DNA of 64,000 nucleotides. Source: Planctomycetota bacterium. GTDB taxonomy: Bacteria; Planctomycetota; Planctomycetia; Pirellulales; Pirellulaceae. The stretch is taken from contig CAUJHS010000117.1 in assembly GCA_963204915.1 (NCBI GenBank), forward strand, positions 62,001-126,000. Direction: 5' to 3'. Both the position numbers and the translations under genes were made by a program. The notes beneath the pieces are model-generated. The model was not told the origin of the DNA, did not search any database, and saw only the letters and a program-made list of their open reading frames with translations. This document shows positions 1 to 9,098 of the stretch, piece after piece. How positions within the stretch are numbered: position 1 is the first letter of the stretch; each line of letters opens with the position of its first letter.

Positions 1-846
1 GACAACGTGTTTGAACAGGGCTTGCAAGGTCCACGTCCCGCCAACCTGGGGCAAGCGCCTGCGGCTTCACAACCCCAAGGGGCCGGCGCCGCTCAACCGA
101 TGGCTGCCAGCGGTTCGAGTAGCGTCAGCGGCGGTAGTGCAGGCGGTCTACACGGCTGGTCGAAGATCATTTCGCCTACCACGATTGAAGACGAAATCAA
201 GGCGATTAAGCTTGCCACCGACCAAAGCGTGACGACCCCCACTAAGTTTCAAGGCGGCGATTATCGCACCGTGCGCCGCGACTTTTCGATCCTGGCTATG
301 TTATTCGCCATTATCTCCGAGTACGACGGAGACGTCCGCTTTAAAGAATCCTCCGCCGCCGCGCGCGATGTGTTTGCCCGAACGGCGGCCAACGCGAAGG
401 TGGGCACGTCGCAAGTTTACAACGAAGCCAAACAGCGCCGCGATCAATTGGCCGACCTGCTCAACGGCTCCAAGATCGAGGGCGAACGCAGCGAACCCAA
501 GGCGAACTGGGCCGAGGTCGCCGGCCGGGCCCCTTTGATGCAACGGTTGGAGTCAGCGTTTGACGGCAAGATACAACCTGGCACGTCGAACCCGAGCGAG
601 TTCAAAGCCAATGCGAGCGAATTACGTCAAAACGCGGAGATCATTGCGGCCATTGCCGAAGTGCTCAAACAGGAAGGTATGGAAGACGCAGGCGACGAAA
701 CCTACGACGAGCATTGCGATAGCATGAAAAAGGCGGCGCTGGATATTGTGGACGCCATTAAGAACAACAACCAAGACGCCGCCGCCAAGGCCGCCGGCCA
801 GGTTGGCCAGGCGTGCAGCCAATGCCACGAATCGTACCGAGGTTAA
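1..846 (+). CDS. c-type cytochrome, 5'-truncated by window edge
   Basis: The reading frame is open to the first base, so the gene starts upstream and the true N-terminus is missing. The visible 281 codons begin with a Gly/Ala/Ser/Gln-rich linker of about 45 residues. A mostly helical domain follows and ends in CSQCH only a few residues before the stop. A single CxxCH at the extreme C-terminus of a helical domain is the layout of class II (cytochrome c'-like) proteins, where Cys-Cys-His binds haem and the protein acts outside the cytoplasm in electron transfer. The family call rests on that layout, and the partner is unknown. The next gene is convergent. Confidence 0.7.
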   Translation, partial: DNVFEQGLQGPRPANLGQAPAASQPQGAGAAQPMAASGSSSVSGGSAGGLHGWSKIISPTTIEDEIKAIKLATDQSVTTPTKFQGGDYRTVRRDFSILAMLFAIISEYDGDVRFKESSAAARDVFARTAANAKVGTSQVYNEAKQRRDQLADLLNGSKIEGERSEPKANWAEVAGRAPLMQRLESAFDGKIQPGTSNPSEFKANASELRQNAEIIAAIAEVLKQEGMEDAGDETYDEHCDSMKKAALDIVDAIKNNNQDAAAKAAGQVGQACSQCHESYRG

Positions 847-927
847 GACTTCGCCGCCCTCAGGAACTCTGCGAGAAGCGCCGAGGCCGAACGATCGCAC
901 CATGCGGCGTAACGCGCGCGATCCGGC

Positions 928-1449
928 TTACTTCAAGCTGATCTTCAGCGCGAATTCTGCTTTCATTTGCAGCAACGCCTCTGCGTTTCCCCGCGCGTCG
1001 TCCACCGGATGATGGGTGTGCGCGGTCTTGCGCAAGTGCTTGAAGTTGGCGAACACATCCTTCACCACGCCTTTATACAGCGAGCCGAGATTGCTCGAAC
1101 TATGCCCAAACGGGTTCTCGCCAAGGAAGTGGTGGAAGTACCAGTTGATAAACTGCCAATCGAACCCGTTGTTGTCCGAAATGAAGTAAGGACGGCCATG
1201 CGAGTTCTCGGAGATCCATCGCGCGAAGCGCTCCATCACCGCCTTTGGCTCGTCGAACGCTAAGGTTTCTTCGCGTGAAAACCCGCTGACCGCCAATGCT
1301 TCGGGAATCCAGTTTTCGGAAACGGGTTTCAGTTGCCCGTAAAAAGTTTTGGTCAGCGACGGTTCGACCGCGACCGCGCCGAAGGAAATCATCGAGTAGT
1401 CCGCCGGAATCGGTCCGTCGGCTTCCACATCGACCATGATGTAACTCAT
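928..1449 (-). CDS. DEDDh-type 3'-5' exonuclease (RNase T / DnaQ-like)
   Basis: A 173-residue single-domain nuclease. The DEDD residues are visible: Exo I as DVEADG near residue 7, Exo II around SDNNGFDWQF, and Exo III as HHPVDDARGNAE near the C-terminus. The His five residues before the last Asp makes it DEDDh type. Such proteins remove 3' nucleotides from DNA or RNA with two metal ions in the cytoplasm. The length fits a stand-alone exonuclease, and no polymerase or helicase domain is attached. The ATG start gives a protein that begins directly with the first beta strand. The substrate cannot be told from sequence, and no neighbour clarifies its role. Confidence 0.85.
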   Translation of the reverse strand: MSYIMVDVEADGPIPADYSMISFGAVAVEPSLTKTFYGQLKPVSENWIPEALAVSGFSREETLAFDEPKAVMERFARWISENSHGRPYFISDNNGFDWQFINWYFHHFLGENPFGHSSSNLGSLYKGVVKDVFANFKHLRKTAHTHHPVDDARGNAEALLQMKAEFALKISLK

Positions 1450-1589
1450 CGGATCACCCGATTGGGCCTCCTCGTCGCACCAAGGAGGCGCGTGGTTTCC
1501 AAAAGGCGTTTCGCGCGGCGAGCGTTTCGCACGGGGCGCTCATCTTGCACAAGAGCGCCGAAGGATCGGTCCCTCAATCACTCTCTTGA

Positions 1590-2579
1590 CTACTTCGTTT
1601 CCCTCACCCAAATATTGCGATATCGCACCGGGTTGCCGTGATCTTGCAGGTAAATCGGACCGTTCTGCGGCCCGGCTCCTACTGGCGCCGCCGTGGTGTT
1701 GCGTTCGCCGGGTAATTCAATGTTATCGTGAATCAAAACCCCGTTGTGGCGCACCGTAACGCGAGGATTCGCAACCAGCTTATCGCCTTCATACCGAGCG
1801 GCCGTGTAGTCGATGTCGTACGTTTGCCAGGCCAGCGGCGGAAAGCACATGTTCACGCTGGGCTTGGCGACGGTGTAAATCCCGCCGCACTCGTTTTGCT
1901 CGCCTTCCAGACCGAAGGAATCGAGCATTTGGACTTCATACCGCCCTTGCACATAGATTCCACTGTTGCCGCGCGCCTGGCCGCGATCTTGCGGCTGGTA
2001 GGGAAGACGAAACTCCACGTGCAGTTTGTGACTGCCAAACGTCGGCTTGCTAGTCACGCCTTGCATCAGCAAACCGTCTTCCGTGATGCGGCCATTGGAC
2101 CAGTTCTTCAAGCTATCTTCTGAACCGTCGAAAAGTACGGTAGCTCCCTCGGGCGGCTTCTGGCCGAGCGTGGGGCTTTGCCGCTCCACTTTCTTCAACT
2201 CGCCCACCTGGTTACCGTTGGCGTCTTGGAGCGTGATGACGCCGTCCTTGAGCACCCCTCGCCCTTGATCGGAGCCGAAGACCACTTCGCCGTTATTCAT
2301 CTCACTCTCAATTGCGACTTTTTCCTCTCCATTCCAGCCATAACCTGGAAGCCCCCCGTGATAACCGACCGCGCGGAACTTCCCTTCGCCGAGGGCGATG
2401 ACCTGGACTCCAAACGGTTGCTCGCCTTGGCCGGTTGAAAGCGTCCCGGTGTATTCGCCTTGCACTTGAAAGTCGGGGTCGGCTTGGGCGGCTTTCTCCG
2501 GATCGTCGTAGGTCGGCCCTGCGATGGCCGCCAACGGAAAAAGAAGCACGGCGCTGTACAAAGCAAGCATCACTCGCAT
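1590..2579 (-). CDS. secreted DUF1080 (3-keto-disaccharide hydrolase-type) protein
   Basis: A 329-residue exported protein. Residues 1-21 form a signal peptide (hydrophobic stretch ending AIAGP). Residues 22-130 are a small beta-rich domain of unknown function. From about residue 140 to the end is a DUF1080 domain, with FDG near its start, a central GNSGIYVQGRYEVQMLDS segment and a C-terminal YRNIWVRE strand. DUF1080 is a concanavalin-like jelly roll abundant in planctomycetes; some members hydrolyse 3-keto-glycosides and many are uncharacterised. CGGAG eight bases before the ATG supports the start. A secreted carbohydrate-active role is likely, but the substrate is unknown. Confidence 0.9.
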   Translation of the reverse strand: MRVMLALYSAVLLFPLAAIAGPTYDDPEKAAQADPDFQVQGEYTGTLSTGQGEQPFGVQVIALGEGKFRAVGYHGGLPGYGWNGEEKVAIESEMNNGEVVFGSDQGRGVLKDGVITLQDANGNQVGELKKVERQSPTLGQKPPEGATVLFDGSEDSLKNWSNGRITEDGLLMQGVTSKPTFGSHKLHVEFRLPYQPQDRGQARGNSGIYVQGRYEVQMLDSFGLEGEQNECGGIYTVAKPSVNMCFPPLAWQTYDIDYTAARYEGDKLVANPRVTVRHNGVLIHDNIELPGERNTTAAPVGAGPQNGPIYLQDHGNPVRYRNIWVRETK

Positions 2580-2901
2580 GGCAAACTCCGGAAGGAAAGG
2601 GAAATATGGGGAAAAACAATCGAAAAAATGTCTCTAGCACACCGCGGCTTACGGCGAACAAGGGCGCTGGCGAGGTGTTGATGTGCTCGCCGCGTCGCCT
2701 TCCGCGCTGAATTTCCAAACCGCTGAGTGTAATCGTCCAGAAAACGCCTTTCCAGAATAGGCGGGTCGCGTCGCCAGAAATCACTTTTCAGATCGCAAGG
2801 AGCGTTCTCCCGCGTTAACGCGGTGTCGAACGAACGTCATTGTGTCTTGCGCTGGTGACCGCCGTCATACCGACCGTGCAAGATCCGCCTATAATTGAGG
2901 G
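2580..2901. other. divergent intergenic region
   Basis: A 322-base gap between the divergent DUF1080 and apbE genes. It must carry promoters for both. A perfect TATAAT lies at 2890-2895, only six bases before the apbE ATG. I see no convincing -35 partner, no gene and no repeat. Confidence 0.5.
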
Positions 2902-4038
2902 ATGGCTTCCTCGCGCAAATCTTCACGACGCGATTTTCTGAAAGGTCGAGCCGCACTTACGGCGATCGAGAACCTCGGCGCTAGTCCGCCGTCGCCAGCA
3001 ACGCCCCAACCCGTCGAAACAAGCTCCACAGCGGCGGCCGCTCCTGAGGCGGCAATCAAGCCCTCGAACGAAAATCCTTCCTATCTCGTGGAATTCAGCC
3101 GTCGCGCTATGGCTTGCGATTTTCAGATTAGTTTGAATGCGGGCCAACATCGGCGAGGGCCAGAAGCGGCGGTCGCGGCGCTCGACCTGATTGATCGTCT
3201 GGAAGATCAATTGACGGTGTACCGCGAATCGAGCGAAGTCAGCCAGATCAACCGCCGCGCTGCTCACGAAATCACCTCGGTCGAGTGGGGGTTGCACCAC
3301 CTCCTGCAACACGCGGGCGAATTGTCGGCAGCGACGGGCGGCGCGTTTGATATCACCGCCGGTCCACTCGTGAAGCTGTGGGGATTTTATCGCCGTCAGG
3401 GACAAATGCCCCACCCGGACGACATTGCCCGCGCGCTGGAGCGAGTCAACTGGCGACATCTGGATTTGGATCCTCAACAGCTCACACTGCAATTTCGACG
3501 TGAAGGTGTGGAAATCAACCTGGGCGCCATTGGCAAAGGGTATGCGTTGGATCGCGCCGCCCAAGTTTTGTTGGACGAGGGAGTCGAGAATTTTCTCTTT
3601 CACGGAGGCCGCAGCAGCCTGATTGCTCATGGTTCGCGACAGGGCGTAGGCGAGCATGGCGGATGGCGGGTGGCGATCCGTCATCCGTTACGGCCCGATC
3701 GCCCCGTGGGGGAAGTGCGACTGCTGAATCGCGGCATGGGCACTTCGGGCGCGGGCACGCAGTTCTTCACCCACCGCGGAAGGCGGTACGGTCATATTCT
3801 CGATCCTCGTACGGGGTGGCCGGTCGAAGGCATGTTGTCGGCCACAGTGCTGGCGCCGACCGCAGCCTCAGCCGATGCGTTATCCACCGCTTTCTACGTG
3901 ATGGGGGTTGAACCTTCGCTCGCCTATTGTCGCGACCATCCGGAAGTGTCGGCGTTGGTGATTGCCGCGGGAGAGCGTCCTGGGACGATCTCGCTCCACA
4001 CGGCGAACTTGAATGATGTTGAATGGCGCCCTGCGTAG
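2902..4038 (+). CDS. apbE: FAD:protein FMN transferase ApbE, Tat-type N-terminus
   Basis: A 378-residue ApbE-family protein. ApbE uses FAD to attach FMN covalently to Thr or Ser of extracytoplasmic flavoproteins such as NqrB, NqrC and RnfG. The N-terminus has a twin-arginine-like SRRDFLKG, then a Pro/Ala-rich linker to about residue 55. Family motifs follow: RRAMACDF near the domain start, TGGAFDITAGPL, the signature INLGAIGKGYALDRA, GTSGAGTQ, HILDPRTGWPV, and ASADALSTAFYVMG, which carries the Asp used for Mg binding. All key blocks are present, so it should be active. No flavoprotein substrate lies nearby. TATAAT ends six bases before the ATG. Confidence 0.92.
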   Translation: MASSRKSSRRDFLKGRAALTAIENLGASPPSPATPQPVETSSTAAAAPEAAIKPSNENPSYLVEFSRRAMACDFQISLNAGQHRRGPEAAVAALDLIDRLEDQLTVYRESSEVSQINRRAAHEITSVEWGLHHLLQHAGELSAATGGAFDITAGPLVKLWGFYRRQGQMPHPDDIARALERVNWRHLDLDPQQLTLQFRREGVEINLGAIGKGYALDRAAQVLLDEGVENFLFHGGRSSLIAHGSRQGVGEHGGWRVAIRHPLRPDRPVGEVRLLNRGMGTSGAGTQFFTHRGRRYGHILDPRTGWPVEGMLSATVLAPTAASADALSTAFYVMGVEPSLAYCRDHPEVSALVIAAGERPGTISLHTANLNDVEWRPA

Positions 4039-4178
4039 ATGCCCCGCACAATTCGACGTTTCTATGTCGTTTGAAATTACCCCCCGTACGGGCTCCGAAT
4101 GCGGCTCGTCAGATTTGAGGGGATGGGCTAAAATTGTCGAACTAGGCGGGAAACGATGATCGTTGTAACAGGTGCGTT

Positions 4179-4829
4179 ATGGACCCATTACATCTAGCTA
4201 TTGCCTTGGGTCCACTCGCGGTTTACCTGTTCTTGATGGGGTTGGTGAATCTTGCACGCCGGCCGCTTCTTGTCACCGGGGGAAGAGACATCGCGGCCTT
4301 GGGTGTTGGCATTAGCGGACTGGCGGCGGCTGGTCCAATCGAGTTGTTTCTTCCCGAGCAGGCGCTTTCGCGGTTTGGTCCTTATGCGTGGCTTTTAGTA
4401 CTGCTCCTGTACATCTTATGCGTGATCTTGATCGCGCTGATGTTGCGGCCTCGCTTAGTGATTTACAACATCACCCTTGAGCAGTTATCGCCCGTTCTCG
4501 ACAAAACGGCCACGGCGTTGGACCCCGAGGCCCGGTGGGTTGGCGCCGGTTTGGTGCTGCCCCACTTGGGGGTTTCGCTACACTTGGACCCTACCCCCGC
4601 GTTGCGGAATGTGCAATTAGTCTCATCGGGTCCTTTGCAAAACTTTGCGGGTTGGCGGAAACTGGAGTTAGCCCTAGCCGATGCGCTGCGGACGGTTACC
4701 ACGGCGCCCAATTCTGTGGGCGGCAGCCTGGTTTTCTGCGGCGTCGCCATGTCTTGCCTGATTCTTTATATGACGGTCACGCAGCCGCAAGCCTTGGTCG
4801 CCGCGCTCCACGAAATGCTCCGCCTTTAG
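4179..4829 (+). CDS. hypothetical multi-pass membrane protein
   Basis: A 216-residue protein that I do not recognise. Hydrophobic segments lie near residues 5-25, 35-57, 70-93 and 185-207. A soluble stretch of about 85 residues sits between the third and fourth segments. The layout suggests an inner-membrane protein with three helices, a cytoplasmic or periplasmic domain and a final anchor. The ATG follows a 140-base gap after apbE, so it may be read with it or separately. No conserved catalytic motif stands out. The coding call rests on base composition, length and the orderly hydrophobic pattern. A strong hairpin follows the stop. Confidence 0.7.
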   Translation: MDPLHLAIALGPLAVYLFLMGLVNLARRPLLVTGGRDIAALGVGISGLAAAGPIELFLPEQALSRFGPYAWLLVLLLYILCVILIALMLRPRLVIYNITLEQLSPVLDKTATALDPEARWVGAGLVLPHLGVSLHLDPTPALRNVQLVSSGPLQNFAGWRKLELALADALRTVTTAPNSVGGSLVFCGVAMSCLILYMTVTQPQALVAALHEMLRL

Positions 4830-4900
4830 ACGGCCCTCGCCGGACCGAGCGTCTTTTCGTCGTTGTCGGCATGGGGGATTTTCGGCGGCGCAATGCATGG

Positions 4901-4936
4901 AACGCGGAATGCGTTGATGTGTGCGCATTCCGCGTT
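4901..4936. terminator. 13-bp perfect hairpin between convergent genes
   Basis: AACGCGGAATGCG (4901-4913) pairs perfectly with CGCATTCCGCGTT (4924-4936) across a 10-base loop. It lies between the stops of two convergent genes (4829 and 4961), which is where a bidirectional terminator is expected. There is no T-run on either side, so it may be factor-assisted or may act by protecting mRNA 3' ends. Confidence 0.65.
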
Positions 4937-4960
4937 ACAACGTTCATAGCCTCAGCCAAC

Positions 4961-6865
4961 TTACCTTGCGAAGTCGTAGGCGTCTAAGTAGGTTTTGTCG
5001 GCTAACTCGGCAAACAAAAGGTCGGCGTCGGCGCCACCCCAAAGCGTGTCGTGTTCGTGGTCGTCGCGAACGCGATCATCCCAGGCAAACTGGATTTGCA
5101 GCCCTATGCCAATGGCCTGCGGCGTGGCCGGGTCCTCAATGCCCACTGGCGAAGTCCAGAATTCGCGTATTGCGGCCAGGAGGGCGTCGTCGTGATCGAA
5201 GTCGGTGGTCCCGCCAACCAACAAGTCGCGTCCTCCGCCGCCGCGAACCGTGTCGCCGCCGAGCCCGCCCAACAGCACGTCAATACCCTCTTCGCCGTCG
5301 ATGAAATCGTCGCCGTCACCCCCTAGGATAATGTCACGTCCTCCCCCGCCGTAGAGGCAGTCGTTCCCCTTGCCGCCGCGAATCAGGTCATCGCCAGGAC
5401 CGCCCACGATACGGTCCACTCCGTCGCCCCCTTCGAGTTGATCGCCGGCGCGGCCGCCCGTGATCAGGTCGTGCCCGCCTTGCCCGTCGATGGTCATCGC
5501 ATAACGCGCATCGGTTGCGAAGATGCGGTCGTTGCCATCGCCGGCGAAAACGCGTACGTGTCCGCCGCCACCCACGTTGTGCGAGCCATAGTACACGCCG
5601 TTCATCCAAACTCCGATTTCGTGGTCGACGGCGCCGCTCCAAACGTAAATCAAGTCGTCTTCAGGAGTTCCTTGAATAATCAAATCATTGCCCACGACCA
5701 GGACCGAGGCGGGCGGCGGTTCGACCACATCTGACAGTTGAATCGTGATGGTCGCCGTGTCGCTTAGCGGCGACTCGCCGTTGTCGGTCACTTCCACGAG
5801 AAGTTGAAACAGGGGACCGGTTTCGAAGTCCAGCGCGTTGGAGTTGGCGACGGTAATTTGCCCAGTCGCCGGATCAATAACAAAGGCGTTGCCCGTGTTG
5901 CCGCCGATCAAAGCGTACGTCAAGGTCTGCCCGGCATCGACATCGGCCGCAGTAACAAGGCCCGCCACGGTTCCCGCGGCGCTATGCTCCGGGAGAACCC
6001 AGGCGTCATCGGCGGCTACGGGCGTCGTGTTTTCTGGCGGCGAATCGACGTTGGACGCGGCGATCACTTCCTGGGCAATCACCTGGCCAAAGAAGAGCGC
6101 CGAATCCCAATTCTCGGCCGTGATGATACGTCCATCGACGACGACGTCATCGGTCGCCGTGGCCGGGTTGCCGTATTGACCACTTACGGTATTTGGCGTG
6201 GCGCCATTCGTCACGGCCTGTTCATACTGGCCGAGTTGCATGTCGGCGTACCAGACGTTGTCATAGAAAACCGCGGGCGAGCCAATGAAGGGAACCGAAA
6301 CCTGCTTTCCCTCAACGGGGCTCACGCCGTCGACGCGTGCCCACGCCAGGACGGAAGTTCCGTGGCAAATCGCCGCCACGAATTTGTCCTCAGCTAAGAA
6401 ATCATTGATCAGGTTATTAACAATCGATTTGGTCGCCAGATCGCCGTCATAATGATCGTTGCCGTAGTCCCCTGGGAAGGCGTACTGATACATCGACGCG
6501 CCCCACCCCCCGACGAACGCAATGGCCGAATAATTCTCGGGGTTCACGTTGGCCAGCGCTACGTCGGGAACCACTACGCCGGAACTTTCCCAGCCTTGCC
6601 CCGAGTTCCAATGCGGCGTCGAGGGGTTGGTGGTCGTGGCGGCCACTTCGACGTCCAACCCTGCGGCTTCCAACGACTGCCGCGTATCGTTGTACTCCTG
6701 ATAGTAAAAGTCGTGGTCGTTGGCAATGACCATGAGCACCGGCAGAGCGTCCCCCGCCATCAGGTTGCGGGTCTCCAGCGATTCAAGCCGTCGCGCGGGT
6801 TTGCGGGGTTTACGAACCGACCGGGCGACGGAAAGACGCCCCAAAAGATTGCCAAATAGCCTCAT
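4961..6865 (-). CDS. secreted LEPR-XLL protein: DJ-1/PfpI + cadherin + RTX calcium repeats
   Basis: About 634 residues from the ATG at 6865, chosen because AAGGA lies eight bases upstream; the frame extends further but overlaps the kinase gene. The first 40 residues carry the basic LEPR-XLL-type segment (RRLESLETRNLMAGD) seen on planctomycete surface proteins. Next is a DJ-1/PfpI domain with the AICHG nucleophile elbow (Cys-His) and AFVGGWGA. Then comes a cadherin-like repeat (TPVAADD, FVIDPATGQITV, ALDFE). The C-terminal third has RTX-type GGxGxD nonapeptides (GGPGDDLIRGGKGND and others) that bind calcium after secretion. It is probably extracellular. A DJ-1 amidotransferase-like domain in such a setting is unusual. 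Confidence 0.85.
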   Translation of the reverse strand: MRLFGNLLGRLSVARSVRKPRKPARRLESLETRNLMAGDALPVLMVIANDHDFYYQEYNDTRQSLEAAGLDVEVAATTTNPSTPHWNSGQGWESSGVVVPDVALANVNPENYSAIAFVGGWGASMYQYAFPGDYGNDHYDGDLATKSIVNNLINDFLAEDKFVAAICHGTSVLAWARVDGVSPVEGKQVSVPFIGSPAVFYDNVWYADMQLGQYEQAVTNGATPNTVSGQYGNPATATDDVVVDGRIITAENWDSALFFGQVIAQEVIAASNVDSPPENTTPVAADDAWVLPEHSAAGTVAGLVTAADVDAGQTLTYALIGGNTGNAFVIDPATGQITVANSNALDFETGPLFQLLVEVTDNGESPLSDTATITIQLSDVVEPPPASVLVVGNDLIIQGTPEDDLIYVWSGAVDHEIGVWMNGVYYGSHNVGGGGHVRVFAGDGNDRIFATDARYAMTIDGQGGHDLITGGRAGDQLEGGDGVDRIVGGPGDDLIRGGKGNDCLYGGGGRDIILGGDGDDFIDGEEGIDVLLGGLGGDTVRGGGGRDLLVGGTTDFDHDDALLAAIREFWTSPVGIEDPATPQAIGIGLQIQFAWDDRVRDDHEHDTLWGGADADLLFAELADKTYLDAYDFAR

Positions 6866-6974
6866 ACGTCTGGTCCTTACGAGCAAAGGGTGCATAGGAA
6901 CTGCGGAGGCTAGGCCATCCGCGTGCACCAAGAGACTCGCCAACCGGGCCAGACTTGCGACAAAAAACTTCGAA

Positions 6975-9098
6975 TTATCGCCGCGGCGTCCACGGCGCGT
7001 TGACAATCGCGCCATGATGATCGTTCCCCGACTCATCGGCGGCAACGTTTCCAGCGCCCGTTTCGAAGCGATAGAGCGCGAGCGTTGATTCGTCGCTGGT
7101 CAATGCAGAGGGAACAGCGAACGGCTGACGGTAGCGGATTCCGCGTGAGATGCGCACGCTGTCAATCAACCCGTCAAAGAAGCGATCGTTTTGATCGGAG
7201 GGAAGTAAATCGGGCCGGACCCCGCCGATGGATAGTCCCCCGTCGGTTACCGGAAGCTCGTAATCGAGCGGCGACATGGCGACACGCGCTCCGTTCACAA
7301 ACAGCCGCAGCTCCCCGCGATCCGCAGTTGCGGCAAGATGAGTCCAATTCCCGGGCGCAAGACGTTCGGTGGACACATACAAGCGCGATTCTGCGCCTAC
7401 CCGACGGCCAATTCCCCAATTCCCCTCGCCAGACTGGAACAACGCAATCCAATCGGTCCCGAGCCAAGACACGACGTTTGATATCCGCGGTGTCCGGACT
7501 TGAACGACGGCTTCGATCGTGACGGGCATCATCGGATCAAGCGTCAACGACGGCGCAGCGACGTAACTGTTTTGCCCATTGAACGATAGTGCGAATCGTC
7601 CGTCGCCCATCGCTGGAGGGGACTCCAGCGTCAACGTCGGCGATACGTCCGGAAGCGCGGGTAGCTGCGACTGGTCCTGCGGGCGATGAATGGGATCCTC
7701 GCCACCCCCAAAGCTAAACCAAACGCCCACAATCACGGCAATGGTAAGCAAACTTGCCGCAGCCACAGGAACAATCGCAGGTAGCCGACGTCGCCGTCGC
7801 TGCGGCTTGCCAATCTTCCGCACACTCGGCGCCGAGCTGATGATGGTGGGCATGCTCATCGGCGTCACGAGCGTGGGGGCCTCGCGGACGATTTGCTCCA
7901 GTTCCGCGACGACATCCCCCATACGCTGGTAGCGGTCTTCTGGACGCTTGGCGACCATGCGCCGGAACAGCTCTTGCAAGCGAGGGGGAACCGGCTCGCC
8001 GTGTCCGTCGGTCTCTAACGCGGGAATCGGAGCTTGCGCGTGAGCGACAATCAGGTCGATCGCGGTTTCGCCGGTGTAAACCGGTTTACCCGTCAAGAGA
8101 TAGTGCAGCGTACAGCCGAGCGAGTAAATGTCGGATCGCTCATCGGCATGGCGGGTGCTGCGGGCTTGTTCGGGCGCCATGTATGCGGCCGTGCCCATGA
8201 TCATGCCGCTTTCGGTCAAATTTTCATCGGGCGGCGCGTGCGGATCATCCTCCGGCGTGAGTCTCGCCAGTCCCATGTCGAGCACTTTCACCACGCCGTT
8301 CCGGTCGAGCAGCAAGTTTGCGGGTTTGATGTCTCGGTGAATCACCTGACGCTCATGCGCATACGCCAGCCCGCGCGCCGCGTGGAGAAGGTAGCTTGCG
8401 GCTTCATCGGCGGGCAACGGTCCATTTTGCTTGACCACGCGATCCAGGTCGTCGCCATCGACGTACTCCGTAATCAGGTAGTGCAGGCCTTTGTCTTCCC
8501 GCGCATCGTACGCGGTCACGATGTTGGGGTGCGACAACCTTGCCGCGGTGCGCACCTCGCGTTCAAAGCGAGCCAGCAACTGGGGTTTATCGTTCAGATC
8601 GGCCCGCAACACCTTGAGCGCCACAACACGCTGCATTCGGCGATGCATGGCTTTATAAACCGCCCCCATGCCGCCCGAGCCGACCTTCGCGATGAGTTCA
8701 TAATCGCCAAGACGACGCACCTTGGCGGATCTGGCGGACGCCGGCGCCGCGGCGCTCGTTGCCGCAGGCGGAATGGCTCGTGGCATGGCCGCGGACCGTT
8801 GCTCCTCACGACCTGCCGGATTACACAGAGCGATCAGCCAGGCACGCTCGAAGTCAGGAAAGCGAGTTGCATAATCTTGCACACTGATTGTTTCGTGCGC
8901 CATGCGCCGATATTCGATTTCCAGCGGGATCAACTCTTGCAGGGCGAAGCGTCGCCGTCGGGCGTCCAAGGACGCGGCGAAAGTTTCCGCTCGGGGTTGC
9001 TCGCCGGCTTGCCATGCCTGCTCGAAGCGATTGCAGATGCGGTTGACCAACAGCATCGTATCTTCGGGAAGTTGGGCAAACGTCTCTTCGCCGCTCAC
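6975..9098 (-). CDS. membrane Ser/Thr protein kinase with LamG ectodomain
   Basis: About 707 residues from the GTG at 9098. That GTG overlaps the TGA of the sigma factor gene (GTGA) and has AAAGGAGG just upstream, so translation is probably coupled. Residues 1-110 are the helical region typical of planctomycete kinases. The kinase domain (about 131-395) has GSGGMGAVY, VALKV (catalytic Lys), HRDIKPAN at about 255, DMG in place of DFG, and MAPEQA. A basic stretch leads to one membrane helix (about 439-463). The outer C-terminal part is a LamG/concanavalin-like domain (about 500-700). It could sense an external ligand and modulate the paired sigma factor. Kinase and LamG are seen; the signalling link is inferred from gene pairing. 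Confidence 0.93.
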   Translation of the reverse strand: MSGEETFAQLPEDTMLLVNRICNRFEQAWQAGEQPRAETFAASLDARRRRFALQELIPLEIEYRRMAHETISVQDYATRFPDFERAWLIALCNPAGREEQRSAAMPRAIPPAATSAAAPASARSAKVRRLGDYELIAKVGSGGMGAVYKAMHRRMQRVVALKVLRADLNDKPQLLARFEREVRTAARLSHPNIVTAYDAREDKGLHYLITEYVDGDDLDRVVKQNGPLPADEAASYLLHAARGLAYAHERQVIHRDIKPANLLLDRNGVVKVLDMGLARLTPEDDPHAPPDENLTESGMIMGTAAYMAPEQARSTRHADERSDIYSLGCTLHYLLTGKPVYTGETAIDLIVAHAQAPIPALETDGHGEPVPPRLQELFRRMVAKRPEDRYQRMGDVVAELEQIVREAPTLVTPMSMPTIISSAPSVRKIGKPQRRRRRLPAIVPVAAASLLTIAVIVGVWFSFGGGEDPIHRPQDQSQLPALPDVSPTLTLESPPAMGDGRFALSFNGQNSYVAAPSLTLDPMMPVTIEAVVQVRTPRISNVVSWLGTDWIALFQSGEGNWGIGRRVGAESRLYVSTERLAPGNWTHLAATADRGELRLFVNGARVAMSPLDYELPVTDGGLSIGGVRPDLLPSDQNDRFFDGLIDSVRISRGIRYRQPFAVPSALTSDESTLALYRFETGAGNVAADESGNDHHGAIVNAPWTPRR

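Noticed and set aside
5804..6397. A 197-codon plus-strand open frame
   Set aside because: Antisense to the DJ-1/cadherin part of the RTX protein gene, where the minus strand clearly codes.
6866..7045. Longer N-terminus for the DJ-1/RTX protein
   Set aside because: It would overlap the kinase gene and put 60 unrelated residues before the LEPR-XLL segment. The ATG at 6865 has a good ribosome site.
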